Below are positions 37,599 through 48,330 of a DNA stretch of 64,000 bases, piece after piece. How positions within the stretch are numbered: the first letter of the stretch is position 1; the number at the start of each line of letters is the position of its first letter. The DNA comes from Malania oleifera. Taxonomy: Eukaryota; Streptophyta; Magnoliopsida; Santalales; Ximeniaceae. The position numbers and the translations under genes were made by a program. The stretch covers positions 6,169,764-6,233,763 of the forward strand of contig NC_080422.1 of the NCBI RefSeq assembly GCF_029873635.1. Direction: 5' to 3'. Below the pieces are notes generated by a model. It had not been told where the DNA came from and did no database searches. It worked only from the letters and a program-made list of their open reading frames with translations.

Positions 37599-38282
37599 TG
37601 CTCTAAAAGGGGTTGACTTTAGAATCCTAAGTTTTAATTAAAACATTATGGTGAAGATGGTAAGAGTTGATAGGTGAATAATACAATTGATTTGAAAAAC
37701 GTCGTACTTGTATTACTGGTATTTGGAAATGGTGAGTGAAAATAGTGATTTTGAAAGAGTTAAAGTTGAAAAGTACGATGAAATGCATGATTTTTTGAAA
37801 CTATAGGGCTTCATCATCAACCTTTTAAAATTGAGAAAAATATTGAAAAATTATATATTTTTGAGACTTTTTTAGGAAACATTTTTAGGAAAAAGGGAAA
37901 CTTTGATACTAAATGAATAATACACAGTTCGTTTGGTCTAATTTTGCTGGTTGGAACCCTAATCCTTTTCAAATCATACGATTCTCAAAAGTTAAAAGTT
38001 TTGTGATGCCTAGGGATTAGGGAAAGAATACACTATGTAGTAGATATTCTCTTCTTTATCTCATCATCAGCCAAAAATAGATTGTGGGAACCATTAGACC
38101 AGACTCATATTTTTTGAGTTTTTCCATATTTTCTAATTTTTTGAGATTTTCAATGAAAATAAGATAAAATACACAAACTAATACACACTAAAATATAAAC
38201 ACACACACACACACACATAACATACACTATATATATATATATACCTATCTATAAACACACACACACACACACACACACACAC
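37599..38282. other. Intergenic with microsatellites
   Basis: (AC)n at about 38196-38217 and 38255-38281, (AT)n at about 38228-38243. No gene seen. Confidence 0.5.
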
Positions 38283-38535
38283 CACTACAAAAAAAACTGG
38301 AAACAGTCACTAATATTGTACTTTTAGTGACGAAATTAAAAGTGTCACTAATACTTTCATTACTAAAAACTAATTTTCTTACTCAAACTATCGCGAGAAA
38401 ATATTAGTGACATTTTTTTGGGTATTAGTGACGAATCATAAGCTTCACTTTCGTCACTAATAGTCTTAACCTTTATTTCCCACCAAAAAATGCATTTTTA
38501 GTGACAGTTCTGATCCGTCACTAATAGTCTACTTT
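38283..38535 (+). repeat. CACTA-like transposon end
   Basis: Begins CACTACAAAAAAAACTGG, close to typical CACTA terminal repeats. It is followed by dense subterminal words TTAGTGACR or their complement (about 38306, 38323, 38343, 38401, 38424, 38455, 38499, 38516). The matching right terminus was not found, though similar words recur at 40812-40865. Confidence 0.55.
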
Positions 38536-39084
38536 TAGTCTACTAAAATATATATTACAAATGCATAACTAGTATTACAAAAATTATTCTAGTAGCTAAT
38601 TTCTTAATTATGTTATGAAATGTTTCACCTGTGTGTGTGTTTTCAAAATTTATTTTTCTCATGAATCTGACCACTTTTATATTGTATATTTTCTGTTTTT
38701 TATGGATAATAATTTATCCTTTTTAAATTTAATTTAATATTATATTTAAAAATACACAAATTTAAATTAAATTTAGAAATTCATATTACCAAGCACTAGC
38801 TAACTTATTTAAATTTAAATTGTACAAACATGCATGTGTGAAAGATGGGCCTTATAGGAGAGACCAATTAGTGGGCTTGGAAGTATTTGTTGATAGAACG
38901 TGGCCGGCTTGCAAGCCATGTTTCTATTGAAATCTAAGAGGATCACGTTTCTATTAAAAACTTTTGGGCCTTGGCCTACAGAGACCTGTTCAAAATCAAA
39001 CAATAATGAACCCAGGCCAATCAATCCCAGGGCATCTCTACAAGCAAACGTAACTTTGGCCTTGGGACGAGCCATGACCAATTA
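38536..39084. other. Intergenic, no gene seen
   Basis: AT-rich then mixed sequence. The open frames here have no recognisable domain. Confidence 0.45.
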
Positions 39085-40036
39085 GTACGGTTGCAAATGA
39101 CTTAAGCTACTTGTGAGCCTCTCGATTTGATAATGACTCGCTTAATCTTATTTATTAAATTAAACAAGTGAAACTTGAAGTCAAATTTCGAGGTCATCAA
39201 TTAAATAAGCTGAGTTTGAGTTAGTTCATGCTCGACTTATTAGGCTCACAAGCCGGCTTGTTTGTCAGTTTGTTTACAAACTCATTTTTCCATTACTTAG
39301 AAAAAGTGAGCCACCAGTTGAGGTACAAGATACTATCATTATTGCCTAGACAATTAGACATCCAACCCGCAATCACAACGATCCAATTGCAAGAGTGAAG
39401 CTCTACCAACTGAGTTATAACCCCACGAGCCAATTCGAGCTTGCATGAAGTAGTCAAATGCTTCTTCTATTCTTTTCCTTGGGGCAGATGGGCCATCCTG
39501 GATTTGAACCATAGACCTCGCCTATGATGTAAATCATCGCACCTACAATCCAACCACTTGGGAGAAAATCAATAGATTTTTTTTCGAAAGCGATTCATCC
39601 TTCCCGCACGCAACATATACAACTCTCTGTTGTATTGCGCTCTCCAAGTTACTAGTTTGTTAGTAACTTGTGAACTAACTCGATATTAGGCTTGTGAACT
39701 AGTTCGACATTAGACTCATGAACAAACTCGATATTAATATCATTAAATATTTGATTTTAAAATTTTTACTTTAAAATATATATTTTTGAAATTATATTTG
39801 TTAATTATCAATCAATTTAATTAGTTTAGTGATTTGGTTCATTTATTAGTTTGAAACAAGCTTCCTTCAAGTCAAGTTTGAGCTTGAGTTTGGCTCATTC
39901 AAGCTTTAGTCGAGTCAAATTCGAGTTATATATATATACACTAAAGAGTCGAGCTCAAATAACAAACTTTATGGCTGAGTCGAACTTGAGCTCGCCACAA
40001 CTCAACTCGGTTTGACTCGTTTGCAGTTTTAGGACT
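39085..40036. repeat. Non-autonomous repeat with GAGTCGAGCTC-type body
   Basis: Left end GGTTGCAAATGAC resembles the complement of the right end, CTGCAAACGAGTC. The body is rich in repeated CTTGTGAACTAACTCGATAT- and TCGAGCTCAA-like phrases. It looks like a common plant non-autonomous DNA element, here split by the NUPT at 39290-39652. Boundaries and superfamily are tentative. Confidence 0.4.
39290..39652 (-). pseudogene. NUPT: plastid trnI-GAU 3' part to trnA-UGC 5' part
   Basis: On the minus strand: the 3' part of the trnI-GAU intron (GGATGAATCGCTTTCGAAAA; GATGATTTACATCA), trnI exon 2 (GGCGAGGTCTATGGTTCAAA then TCCAGGATGGCCCA), the short spacer with AAAAGAATAGAAGAAGC, trnA-UGC exon 1 at about 39389-39424 (CAGTTGGTAGAGC), and the start of the trnA intron (GGATGTCTAATTGTCTAGGC). 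Many differences from the plastid sequence as I remember it are C-to-T or G-to-A, so this is an older transfer than the one at 1-5.4 kb. Neither tRNA is complete. Confidence 0.85.
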
Positions 40037-40407
40037 AGACTTTGACCTCTATTGCAAAAAAATAAAAAAAAGAAATATAAAAATAATTAAATTAAAAAAA
40101 AAAAACACAACAACAACTAGAAATAGGAGCTTATTCTTTGTGAAATGTCGAGTTCACCTTTAAGACCCATAGCTTAAAGCCATTAATATCTCAATTGTTC
40201 AATCGGCTTTGTCTATTCGAGGTCGATATACAGTAGGGTATAATGTCTCAGCTGCACAATGATCAAGGTGAATAATACCCTAGAGAGAGTCCGATAGTTT
40301 GGCCTTAGGAATTTAATTGTGCACATTATTTTGGACATTTAAACTTCTAATTTTGAAATACAACAAAGGTGTCCAATTCGATTAAGGAAATTAAAATATA
40401 GGGGAAA
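40037..40407. other. Intergenic, no gene seen
   Basis: Short A-rich tracts; nothing else recognised. Confidence 0.45.
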
Positions 40408-40806
40408 TTTAGGGACTCCTACTATCACTATAAAAAACAATATAAAAAAATTAAAAATAAAAACTAAAAATAAAAAAATTAAGTAAAAAAATACTTATTT
40501 TTGTCTTTGAATCAACTAAAATGTAAAAAATATGAATAAAATAATAAAATGCATAACAATATCAATTAAAAATATTATGGTAAAAATTATTATAATTATT
40601 TTACTTAATTTCTTATATTTAAAATTCACTTTACAATAACAATCTTATTGTAAGTGACAATTGAAAAATAGTAAAAATATTTTCTAATTGACATTTATCA
40701 TTTTGTAAATTTTTTTAAAAAAATTATGAATATTAGTATTTAAATTGTATTTAGATTAATATGATTATTTTATTTTTATTTTAATTTAAAAAATATATAA
40801 ACAATT
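40408..40806. repeat. MITE-like element, copy 2 (3' end missing)
   Basis: Same AT-rich interior as 9773-10408 (AAAATTATTATAATTATTTT near 40580; ATATGATTATTTTATTTTTA near 40759). Left end GGGACTCC. It breaks off where TTAGTGACGG words start. Confidence 0.5.
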
Positions 40807-40811
40807 TATTT

Positions 40812-40885
40812 GACTATTAGTGACGGTTTTTTGAGTATTGATGACGGTTTTGAAATCGTCACTAATACTCTAAAACATAAACCCT
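40812..40885. repeat. CACTA-type subterminal words, second block
   Basis: TTAGTGACGG, TTGATGACGG and CGTCACTAAT within about 55 bp, like those at 38.3-38.5 kb. Possibly the opposite side of the same damaged element. Confidence 0.4.
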
Positions 40886-40909
40886 ATTCTCTCGTGGGTT
40901 TTTTCCCAC

Positions 40910-41173
40910 ATTTTCCCCCAAATCCCTCCTCCTCCATGCACACCTTCACCCCTCCCACCCCCTCCATCGTTGTTCCCTCCTCCCACCGCCGCTATTCCCT
41001 CCTCCCACAACCGCCGCTGTTGCTATTCCCCCCTCCCACCATCGCTGTCGTTCCCTCCTTCCTCCACCACCGTTGTTGTTCCCTCCTCCCACCATCGCCG
41101 CTGTCATTCCCTCCTGCCACCACCACCGCCACTCTCAGGTTCTTCTTCTTCTGTAAACCACTCTGTGTGTGTG
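40910..41173 (+). repeat. CCTCCCACC-type minisatellite, copy 1
   Basis: Roughly 28-bp units around CCCTCCTCCCACCRCCGCTG, ending in TTCTTCTTCTTCTGTAAACC and a GT run. Open frames across it are low-complexity and not credible genes. The last 145 bp recur after the LTR at 43330. Confidence 0.75.
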
Positions 41174-43329
41174 TGTTGGAATTGGTGTATTCCCAAAAGG
41201 GGGGTGAATTGGGTATTTAAAAATGTATGCCTAGGTTCAACTAATCTAACAACAGTATACCACAACCTAGGGTCTATTTAAATATTTTCCAATCATTTAC
41301 AATATTTAAATCATGCACACATTCATAATAATTAAATCTAAGCATACATGTGCAAGAAATTAAAGTGCAAGACTTTAAGAGTAGACACAAGAAATGCTAT
41401 TAGGGTTCGGCCAATGTTGCCTACGTCCCTGCCTCAAGCTCACAACTAAGAGGATTCCACTAAGTTACTCACTTGCGGGTAGAACGATACCGTTTACAAC
41501 ACCTTACCAGGATGGTGCACCTACTTCTCTTAGCTGGGTCTGAACCAGTCTGGGACTATTCACTCCCTCTTCCAACCACACGTTGGGAATACAACAGATA
41601 TAACAATTTGAGTACAATCAATGTGTACAAATACAGTGCTTCTATGCTAAGCAAATATGTACCGATGTGCTCAAACAATAATCAATGCACTTACAGATAA
41701 TGGTATTTATGCTCGGGTAAGATTGGTCAAGTGAAATATTAACACACAACAATTTGTGTATATTAATATACGTGTGAGTAAGACCTTTGATTCAAGATAT
41801 TATAATTAACAAATAATCAAAGGAACTTGGGAAATCTAATCAAATATTCTCAACAAATATTTTTCAATATAATGCCCAATAAAGATTAGGATAAAAGCTT
41901 GCAAAAAAATAATATATATGTAGATATATGTAAGCTTTAGATACTTGCAATGAAGATGCAAGACCTTAAGCAAATCTAGAGTTTTCCCAATCAATATTTA
42001 TCAATATAAAATACTATGGGAAAAACTCTCTAAGCAAACTTTCAAAAATAATTTTCAAAAGATTATGCAAGATGAGAGTTGTATGCTTGAAAATGGATGG
42101 AAATATCCACAATACTCAAAAGTTCAAACTCCCTTTCAAGTTAAAATCTATTTGCAAAACAAGGAATATGAACAAATAATTCTCCTCAAGAATAGTTTTT
42201 CAAATCAAAGAGTGAGGAGAGTAAGTAAATATATTTTGAAAGATTGAAAGAATTTGTTCAAAATGAGTAGTATGAGCAAAAGAATTTTAGAGAATTTTAC
42301 GGCTAATGATTTTCCTAATCAGTGCAAATTAAACCAAATGAGGGAGCATATATAGATACTCCAAAAAAATATAACCATTTGGGACTCATTCGGTATTTTT
42401 GAAAAATTTTAAGTATGGTTAATAAAAAAATAACCCCTATTTAACCTCGGTAAAAAATTGAGCAACTTGAGAGTTTCGGTCAACCATATTCAAGGTTTAG
42501 TCAACAGTATTGCTGAGTTCGGTCGATCGTGGCCATTTTGAATTGGAGATATGGTTGACTATATTAAGGCGATTTTGAACCGTTTGAGGTTTGGTCGACC
42601 AAGGCAAGTTTGATTGGCCATTTTCTAACGTTCAGTCGACCAAGTTAATTTTGAACTAGTGGTTCGATTGACCTGGTTGTTGGGAGTCAGCCACGTGTCA
42701 GTTTGGTTGACCGTGGAGTGCAAGTTCATTTCAAAATGGTTGATTGAATAGTCAACATGTTGACTCTGGTAAGTTCGGTTGACCAAAGCTTCTATATAGA
42801 TTCAGGTTTGGTCGATCGAAACCACTTAAAGTGTGCATTTAAGTCTTGATTTTCATTTGAAGTCACCCCAGTTCACATAGTATAACTTCTGAGTTATAGG
42901 GGACTTTTCATGTGATGTTTAGGGACCTAAAGTCAATCTATGGTAATTGAGCTAACCCTAAAAATCTGACGCTGGTCGACCGAAGGTCAACCGAAGGGTG
43001 ACCTACGGTCATTTGGTTTCCTATGGTCAATCTACGGTCATTTTGAGCATAAATACCTATTATGCATGTGATGTAGTTATTAGAGACCATAAATTATTAC
43101 AAACCAAATAATGAAACAAAAATTCATATACAATTAAAACAAATATCTTCTTCTTTTGCTCTTAACTTTTCTTGGAATCAGCCAGGATAATGTGCTTTAA
43201 ATCCTTTCTGGCTTCCACTTCACTTTCATGTGTGTGATCTGAATGATTAACCTATTCAAGTACTTAGGCATATACGTTAGTAACATGCAGTTTGTCATAA
43301 TTAAAACTAGGCATCGGACTCAAAAGGCA
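41174..43329 (-). mobile_element. 2,156-bp solo LTR, minus strand
   Basis: Left end TGTTGGAATTGGTG with GGGGGGTGAATTGGGTATTT is the complement of the end motif of the 15793-17976 LTR. Other shared blocks include the CCTACGTC...GGCCAA region near 41410. It has a GGTCGACC/GGTTGACC array at 42470-43010 and, downstream in the minus sense, a TATA-like CTATATATG at 42348-42356. The right edge near AAAAGGCA (43329) is less certain. No simple target duplication: instead the flanks are duplicated minisatellite. No primer-binding site or pol is present. Confidence 0.72.
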
Positions 43330-43459
43330 CTCCTCCCACCATTGTTGTCGTTCCCTCCTCCCACCGCCACTATTGTTGTTCCCTACTCCCACTGCCGCCG
43401 CTGTCATTCCCTCCTACCACCGCTGCCGTCACTCTTAGGTTCTTCTTCCTCTGCAAACC

Positions 43460-43492
<33 letters not shown>

Positions 43493-43560
43493 ACGTGTGT
43501 GCGTGCGTGCGTGTGTGTCTACAAATGACTGTGCGTGCATGTGCGTGTGTGTGAATTCAC
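43330..43560 (+). repeat. CCTCCCACC minisatellite copy 2 and long (GT)n tract
   Basis: Repeats 41030-41173 with substitutions, then an expanded GT/GTGC tract (43462-43550). Confidence 0.75.
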
Positions 43561-44004
43561 TAACATGTCATTTTTGTTTTATTGTATTTTGAAAATTTGT
43601 ATTTGTAATTCCTATATCTGCATATTGATTGTGAGTGATAATCTGTCATCTAAAATAAATTTAGAGTACAGTTGTATTCTATATTCTTAAAAATTTGCAC
43701 AAAAATTTGTATATAAAAGAGCATGCATTCAAGTGGTTGACCAATTAGCCAATATAAAATTGCAATTTTTTTGAAATTTTTTATGATTTTTTGTGATGTT
43801 CCATGGTTTATATGTATTATTTTTTGAGATTGATTGAGTTGTTTTGATATATGATGCATAGAAGTTTTATGATTTTTCACTTTATAAATGAAAAATCATC
43901 ATTTTCAATTTTATGATTTTTTACACTTCTAGAAGTTAAAAATTGCTTTTAGAGATTTTACCTTTTTTAATGAACAATTCATGATGTGACTTTTGGTAGA
44001 TTAA
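43561..44004. other. Intergenic, no gene seen
   Basis: AT-rich; no coding domain found. Confidence 0.45.
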
Positions 44005-44140
44005 GGGGTTGTTTGTTGTTACTATAAAAAATTAGAAAAATAAAAATCATAACCAAAAATCAAAAATCAAAAATAGAAACTAAAAATTAGAAACCAGTAA
44101 TTTGTTTGGTTAACATTTATAAAATTAATACAAATTAAAA
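44005..44140. repeat. MITE-like fragment, copy 3
   Basis: GGGGTTGTTTGTTGTTACTA followed by AGAAACTAAAAATTAGAAAC and TTTGTTTGGTTAACATTTAT, matching the left part of 9773-10408. Confidence 0.5.
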
Positions 44141-44624
44141 ACTTAATTTGATTGGAAAGAAATACTAGAATCCTTACTTAGAGCACAACAAATGACATTC
44201 ACAGATTTTTCATTAAGTTGAATATTTCCATCCTCCGTCTCATTCCATTCATCCTTATACTTTGGAATCATATCACCATTCTTCAATTTCATGGGATTCT
44301 TAGGTCCATTGAGAATGTTTTTCCACACTTCTTTATCAACCAATTGAATGTAGATTTTCATCTGAGAATTCTAATACATTTAGTCGGATCCATCAAACAA
44401 TGGTGGCCAATTTGTGGATTGTCCTTCAACAAGTCCTTGGCCTATTATGGATGTCTATAGGTCTTTAATCTAGGGTCACGGAAGTAGTAAAGCCCTACTC
44501 CGATACCGATTGTTGGGTTGGGTAGGCATCCAAAGGGGGGTGACTTGAGTGATAAAAAAAACTTTTTTCTTCTTTTCGATATAGTAGACTCTATATTCAA
44601 TTTGATTTACTTAATGATTGCACG
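44141..44624 (-). mobile_element. Copia 5' end fragment: gag start, PBS and LTR end
   Basis: Minus strand: LTR end ACCCAACCCAACA (LTR begins 44511), a PBS-like CGGTATCGGAGTAGGG at about 44494-44509, then gag (MKIYIQLVDKEVWKNILNGP; DEWNETEDGNIQLNEKSVNV; 44143-44420, preceded by PLFDGSD with two stops). The gag start matches copia elements of the type seen at 51-52 kb. The rest of the element is missing. Confidence 0.75.
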
Positions 44625-45640
44625 TGTGACGACCCGACAAATTTCACTCAATTTCTCTAATTCCACTTGTAATAACCTGAATATTTCATATTATAATAAT
44701 CACTAATAAAGATAGCGGAAGTCCTCAAATGCTAATTACCAAAGTACTAATTATCCCAATACAACAATATCATTTCCAATATCACAATACACCCCTAAAA
44801 TATTTAATACATAAAAAATCATAATTTAATAAGGATCTATTCTAAATAAAACCTTCCGTCACACCCACGCTTCCATTGCGCTACTTTGATTACTGTTTTA
44901 CTCCTCATGGCATGTGAAAAAATTTGGATAATCATGGAGTGAAACATCTCTCAGTAAGACAGAATAGATTATTATCAATATATGTCAACATGAGTTTTAG
45001 CATATCATAAACATATCCTCTAAATAATTGAGTTTTAACTGATAAATCAAGAAAAACTGAACTTATACATATACATATCTGAGGAAACATACTTTTCTTC
45101 AATTTTCAAAACATACTTTGGTTTAATAAATTTCTCTATGTGAGTAAATCATCATAAAAATATATATACATACATACATACATACATACATACATACATA
45201 CATAAAACTTTCCCTGGGACATTCATATATCTTGTCATGTAATAACCCCACATTACCTGGTTGTACGACCCGAAGACTGGACTTAACCATGGATGACTTA
45301 CCGGCTAAGTCAAACGTGTCATGTTTGTAGTACGATTTCCCACCCAGTCTAGTTCGAACCCATCCTACTCTCTACAACACTTCTCGGGTCGGACTTAGGG
45401 GTATCGTGCTCTCCCCAACACTTCAGGCTAATCAACTCTATTACCAACACTTCCTCAATAGTGTGGTTGCACTGTCAGATCTGTACACCTAGCTTGGTCT
45501 GAACCCATCCTACTCTCTGCAACACTTCTCAGGCCAAAAACAGGGGGGTTACACTGTTGGATCTTGGTAGCTAGCTACGGTACTGTGCTCTGAACATAAT
45601 TAGTCCTTCGGGTTGAAAAGTCTAAAGGTTCTCAATATAT
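44625..45640 (-). repeat. Gypsy-type LTR fragment, minus strand
   Basis: Begins TGTGACGACCCGAC. It contains GAAACATCTCTCAGTAAG, the complement of a phrase (CTTACTGAGAGGTGTCTCAC) in the 52-56 kb Tekay-like LTR, and related blocks. (CATA)n at about 45167-45204. The right boundary is approximate. Confidence 0.45.
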
Positions 45641-46488
45641 ATATGTGAGAAATATTATTATGGCAAGTAGTGTTTAAATCTTTGCAATACTCAAAGTCTT
45701 TTATTTATTCAAAGATTCAACTTCACAAATTATTTGATAGCAAGAACTTAGATCTTCATAATATTCAAGACCAATTTTTAATAAGATCACATTCGATATT
45801 CTTGCATCTAATAAGTTGAACTAAAACCCTAAGTTCTCCAAAACATTTACTTATATAATTATTTTGGGAGATTTGATTAAAGGGAAATTTTTTGAAGCAT
45901 ATAATTCATATAACGATTACATTGTTGCATACATACTGAGTTTATCATATGGATATGTGTGAGGTTTTCCATTGTACTCACTAGCTTTGTTAGAAGTAAT
46001 ATTGAGTTGTTTTGTAGATTTGAAATTCTATATTGTAATCACGGTTCGGGTTGTGAACCGGGTGAAGAGGAAGTTATGTCTCTTGTAAGCAGCATATGTA
46101 AGGGAAGCTCCATCCCGGTTAAAGGAGCAGGGATTTAGTAGAATCCTTAAGTGGGTTGCTCAAGGCGAAGACGTAGGCCGAGTTGGCTGAATCTCGTAAA
46201 AATTATGTTTGTCTTCTCTCTCCCTTTACTCCTTTTTTAATTTCCGCAACGTATTTCATTACCTATCTTGCATGTGTGTATGTTGAATAACCCCACATGC
46301 ACTTGATAATTAATTGGGTAAAATAGAATTTATTGAGATAATAATTTGAATCAATTTCAAACCCTTGCAATTAATTTGTTAAATATAGAAATAAGGATTA
46401 AGTGATAAATAATCTTAAAAATTTTTAAAATACCCAATTCACCCCCCCCCCCCCCCCCCCGCTTTTGGGATTGCACCTAAATTAACCA
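45641..46488 (+). repeat. Copia-type LTR fragment with C19 run, plus strand
   Basis: Shares GGCGAAGACGTAGGCCGAGT and the terminal TACCCAATTCACCCC...GGGATTGCACC arrangement with the 15.8-18.0 kb LTR. The C run spans 46442-46460. It abuts or interrupts the minus-strand LTR to its right. The left edge is not defined. Confidence 0.5.
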
Positions 46489-47314
46489 AAAGATTCATAA
46501 ATTGAAGGCTCAAATTCGGAATTGGGATCAATAATAATTTAGTAGTGAACGTAGGATGAGCACAAGAGAGATTGAGAGCTTTGAGAGAACTTTGATTACT
46601 GGAAAATTTCTTGGTATAGAAAATCATTGTATTTGGGGCTATTTATAGATGTTTAAAAGATAATTCATTGCCCCCTAAGTTTACTTGGAGTAAACATTAA
46701 GTTTTCAAAAAGAGTAGAGCTCAAGACCTGGCAGTCGCCCGTCATAGTCAAAACTATATATCCAAAAGGCTAGCAGTCACCTGACTTGACCACCCAGGTG
46801 CCTAATAGGGTTCAGACAGTCGCCTGGGACCCTACTACCTCCCAAGTTAAATTCCCTTTATTTTTGGCAGTCTACTGCCTATATTGGGTAGTCGCCTGAC
46901 TCTCAGAAACTCCCTTTTTTTACTTTGAAAACTTTCTTCCTTGGAGACCTTTTTCATTTTGATTTAAAAACATATTTTAAGGTCTTTCAAAAATGTGTTT
47001 CTTAGTTTCTTTTTATTTGTAAGAGTTTTAATTCAATTTATATTAAGGTTTACATGAAATACTTGCATAGAGACATCCTTAAAACTCTAATATTTTGATC
47101 TTCATGTAAATCCTTGCTTTTCCATGATCATATATCATCTTTGAGCTTTCAATTAACTTTCATTCTTTAAAGTATGTCCATCATGAGCTTTATTTTGGCT
47201 TTGAAATGCTTGAACTTTATCTGCTTCCTGAAACAATTTAACTTGAAAACCATATCAAACTTATCTTGATTTGTTATCATCAAAATAAGAATTGTAAACT
47301 TTGTTAGGCCAACA
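46489..47314 (-). repeat. 3' LTR (U3 part) of the 46-64 kb copia element
   Basis: Minus-strand start TGTTGGCCTAACAAAG at 47314, directly after the purine tract AAAAAAGGAGAGAT (47315-47328). It has a near-palindrome cluster GGCAGTCGCCTG at 46722-46905 and a TATA box CTATAAATAG at 46639-46648. The downstream part is displaced by the neighbouring LTR fragment. Confidence 0.72.
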
Positions 47315-47539
47315 ATCTCTCCTTTTTTGATAATGACAAATCTAAAGCGAAAATGAGAAAATACTCCTTAAAGTACTCCTTTTTGTACAATAGTTATGAC
47401 TCCCCTTTTCAATAAGCATGAATGACAAATGTTTTCAAGCATGAAGTACAATCATATTTCTCAAGTATCAAGCATCAAACATATGCATCAAATTTCATCA
47501 AGTATCGAGCATCAAAGATATGCATCAAGTATCAATCAT

Positions 47540-47635
47540 ACTCCCATCAAACATAAGCATAAAGGATAAAGCATTAAGTACTTCAAGTAGTGAATCATAT
47601 GTCAGCATAAAGGATCAAGCATTAAGTACTTCAAG
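47540..47635. repeat. About 47-bp tandem repeat
   Basis: CATAAAGGATMAAGCATTAA units at about 47559 and 47606, each followed by GTACTTCAAG. The solo LTR inserted in the second unit. Confidence 0.65.
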
Positions 47636-48090
47636 TGTTGGGAATTAAGAACAAATTCCAAAAACCCGTGAGAAACAAAATAGAGAAAGAGCACGCCAAA
47701 GAAAAAAATAATCAATCACATGCACAAGACAGTATTTATGTTGTTTGGCAATTTTGCCTACGCCCACGGAGTTGCATGGATTTCACTATTATCAGGAAGA
47801 AAATACAGAGAGCACGGTGGTACAATGCTCTCCCTCTCGCTCTCTTGCAAGTGCGACCGCTAAACCCTAATCACCTGAAAATAATGATTTTATATGCTGT
47901 AGACAGGGTTTTGAACAGGCTACAAAACAAGCCCAAAAAATTTTCCCGAGGTCGTTGCCCTCGGACCCCTACGAGTACGGCCCCAAGCCTTCTCTCCATG
48001 GACTAAGCCTTAGGATAGGAATCTCTCGTTAAAGAAAGGTCGGGTCAGAATCCAAAATTAACGTAACTGGGCTCCACAAAAAGCCCAACA
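47636..48090 (-). mobile_element. 455-bp solo LTR with TCAAG target duplication
   Basis: TGTTGGG (47636) to CCCAACA (48090), flanked by TCAAG at 47631-47635 and 48091-48095. An internal phrase like GGCAATTTTGCCTACGCCCA recalls the copia LTRs at 15 and 22 kb (GGCAAAGCCTACATCCA), suggesting minus orientation. Confidence 0.88.
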
Positions 48091-48330
48091 TCAAGTAGTC
48101 AATCATATGTGTCTTTTTGCTCTCTCTCAAACACTCTCCCCATTTGGACATCAATCAAAGAGGAAAAGAGGGTGATTCATCATAAAGCATAGTGAAGTTT
48201 TGAACTACAAAGTACTTAAGTTCTTCCAGAATATGATACAAACATAAAATGTTGTCCGGTGAAATACGTAGAAAGATTAAGGACTAATACATAAGATAAA
48301 GCAATAAGAACATCATAATGATCAAGCACA

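Noticed and set aside
39389-39424. A nuclear tRNA-Ala gene
   Set aside because: Only plastid trnA-UGC exon 1 is present, with substitutions. The 3' half is absent.
40810-41281. Proline/serine-rich protein genes near 41 kb
   Set aside because: They are translations of a CCTCCCACC minisatellite and GT tract.
43243-43554. Cys/Val-rich protein near 43.4 kb
   Set aside because: It is a read-through of (GT)n microsatellite.
46442-46460. C19 run as a biological signal
   Set aside because: It falls in a CACCCC phrase common to related LTR ends and is prone to polymerase slippage and sequencing error.
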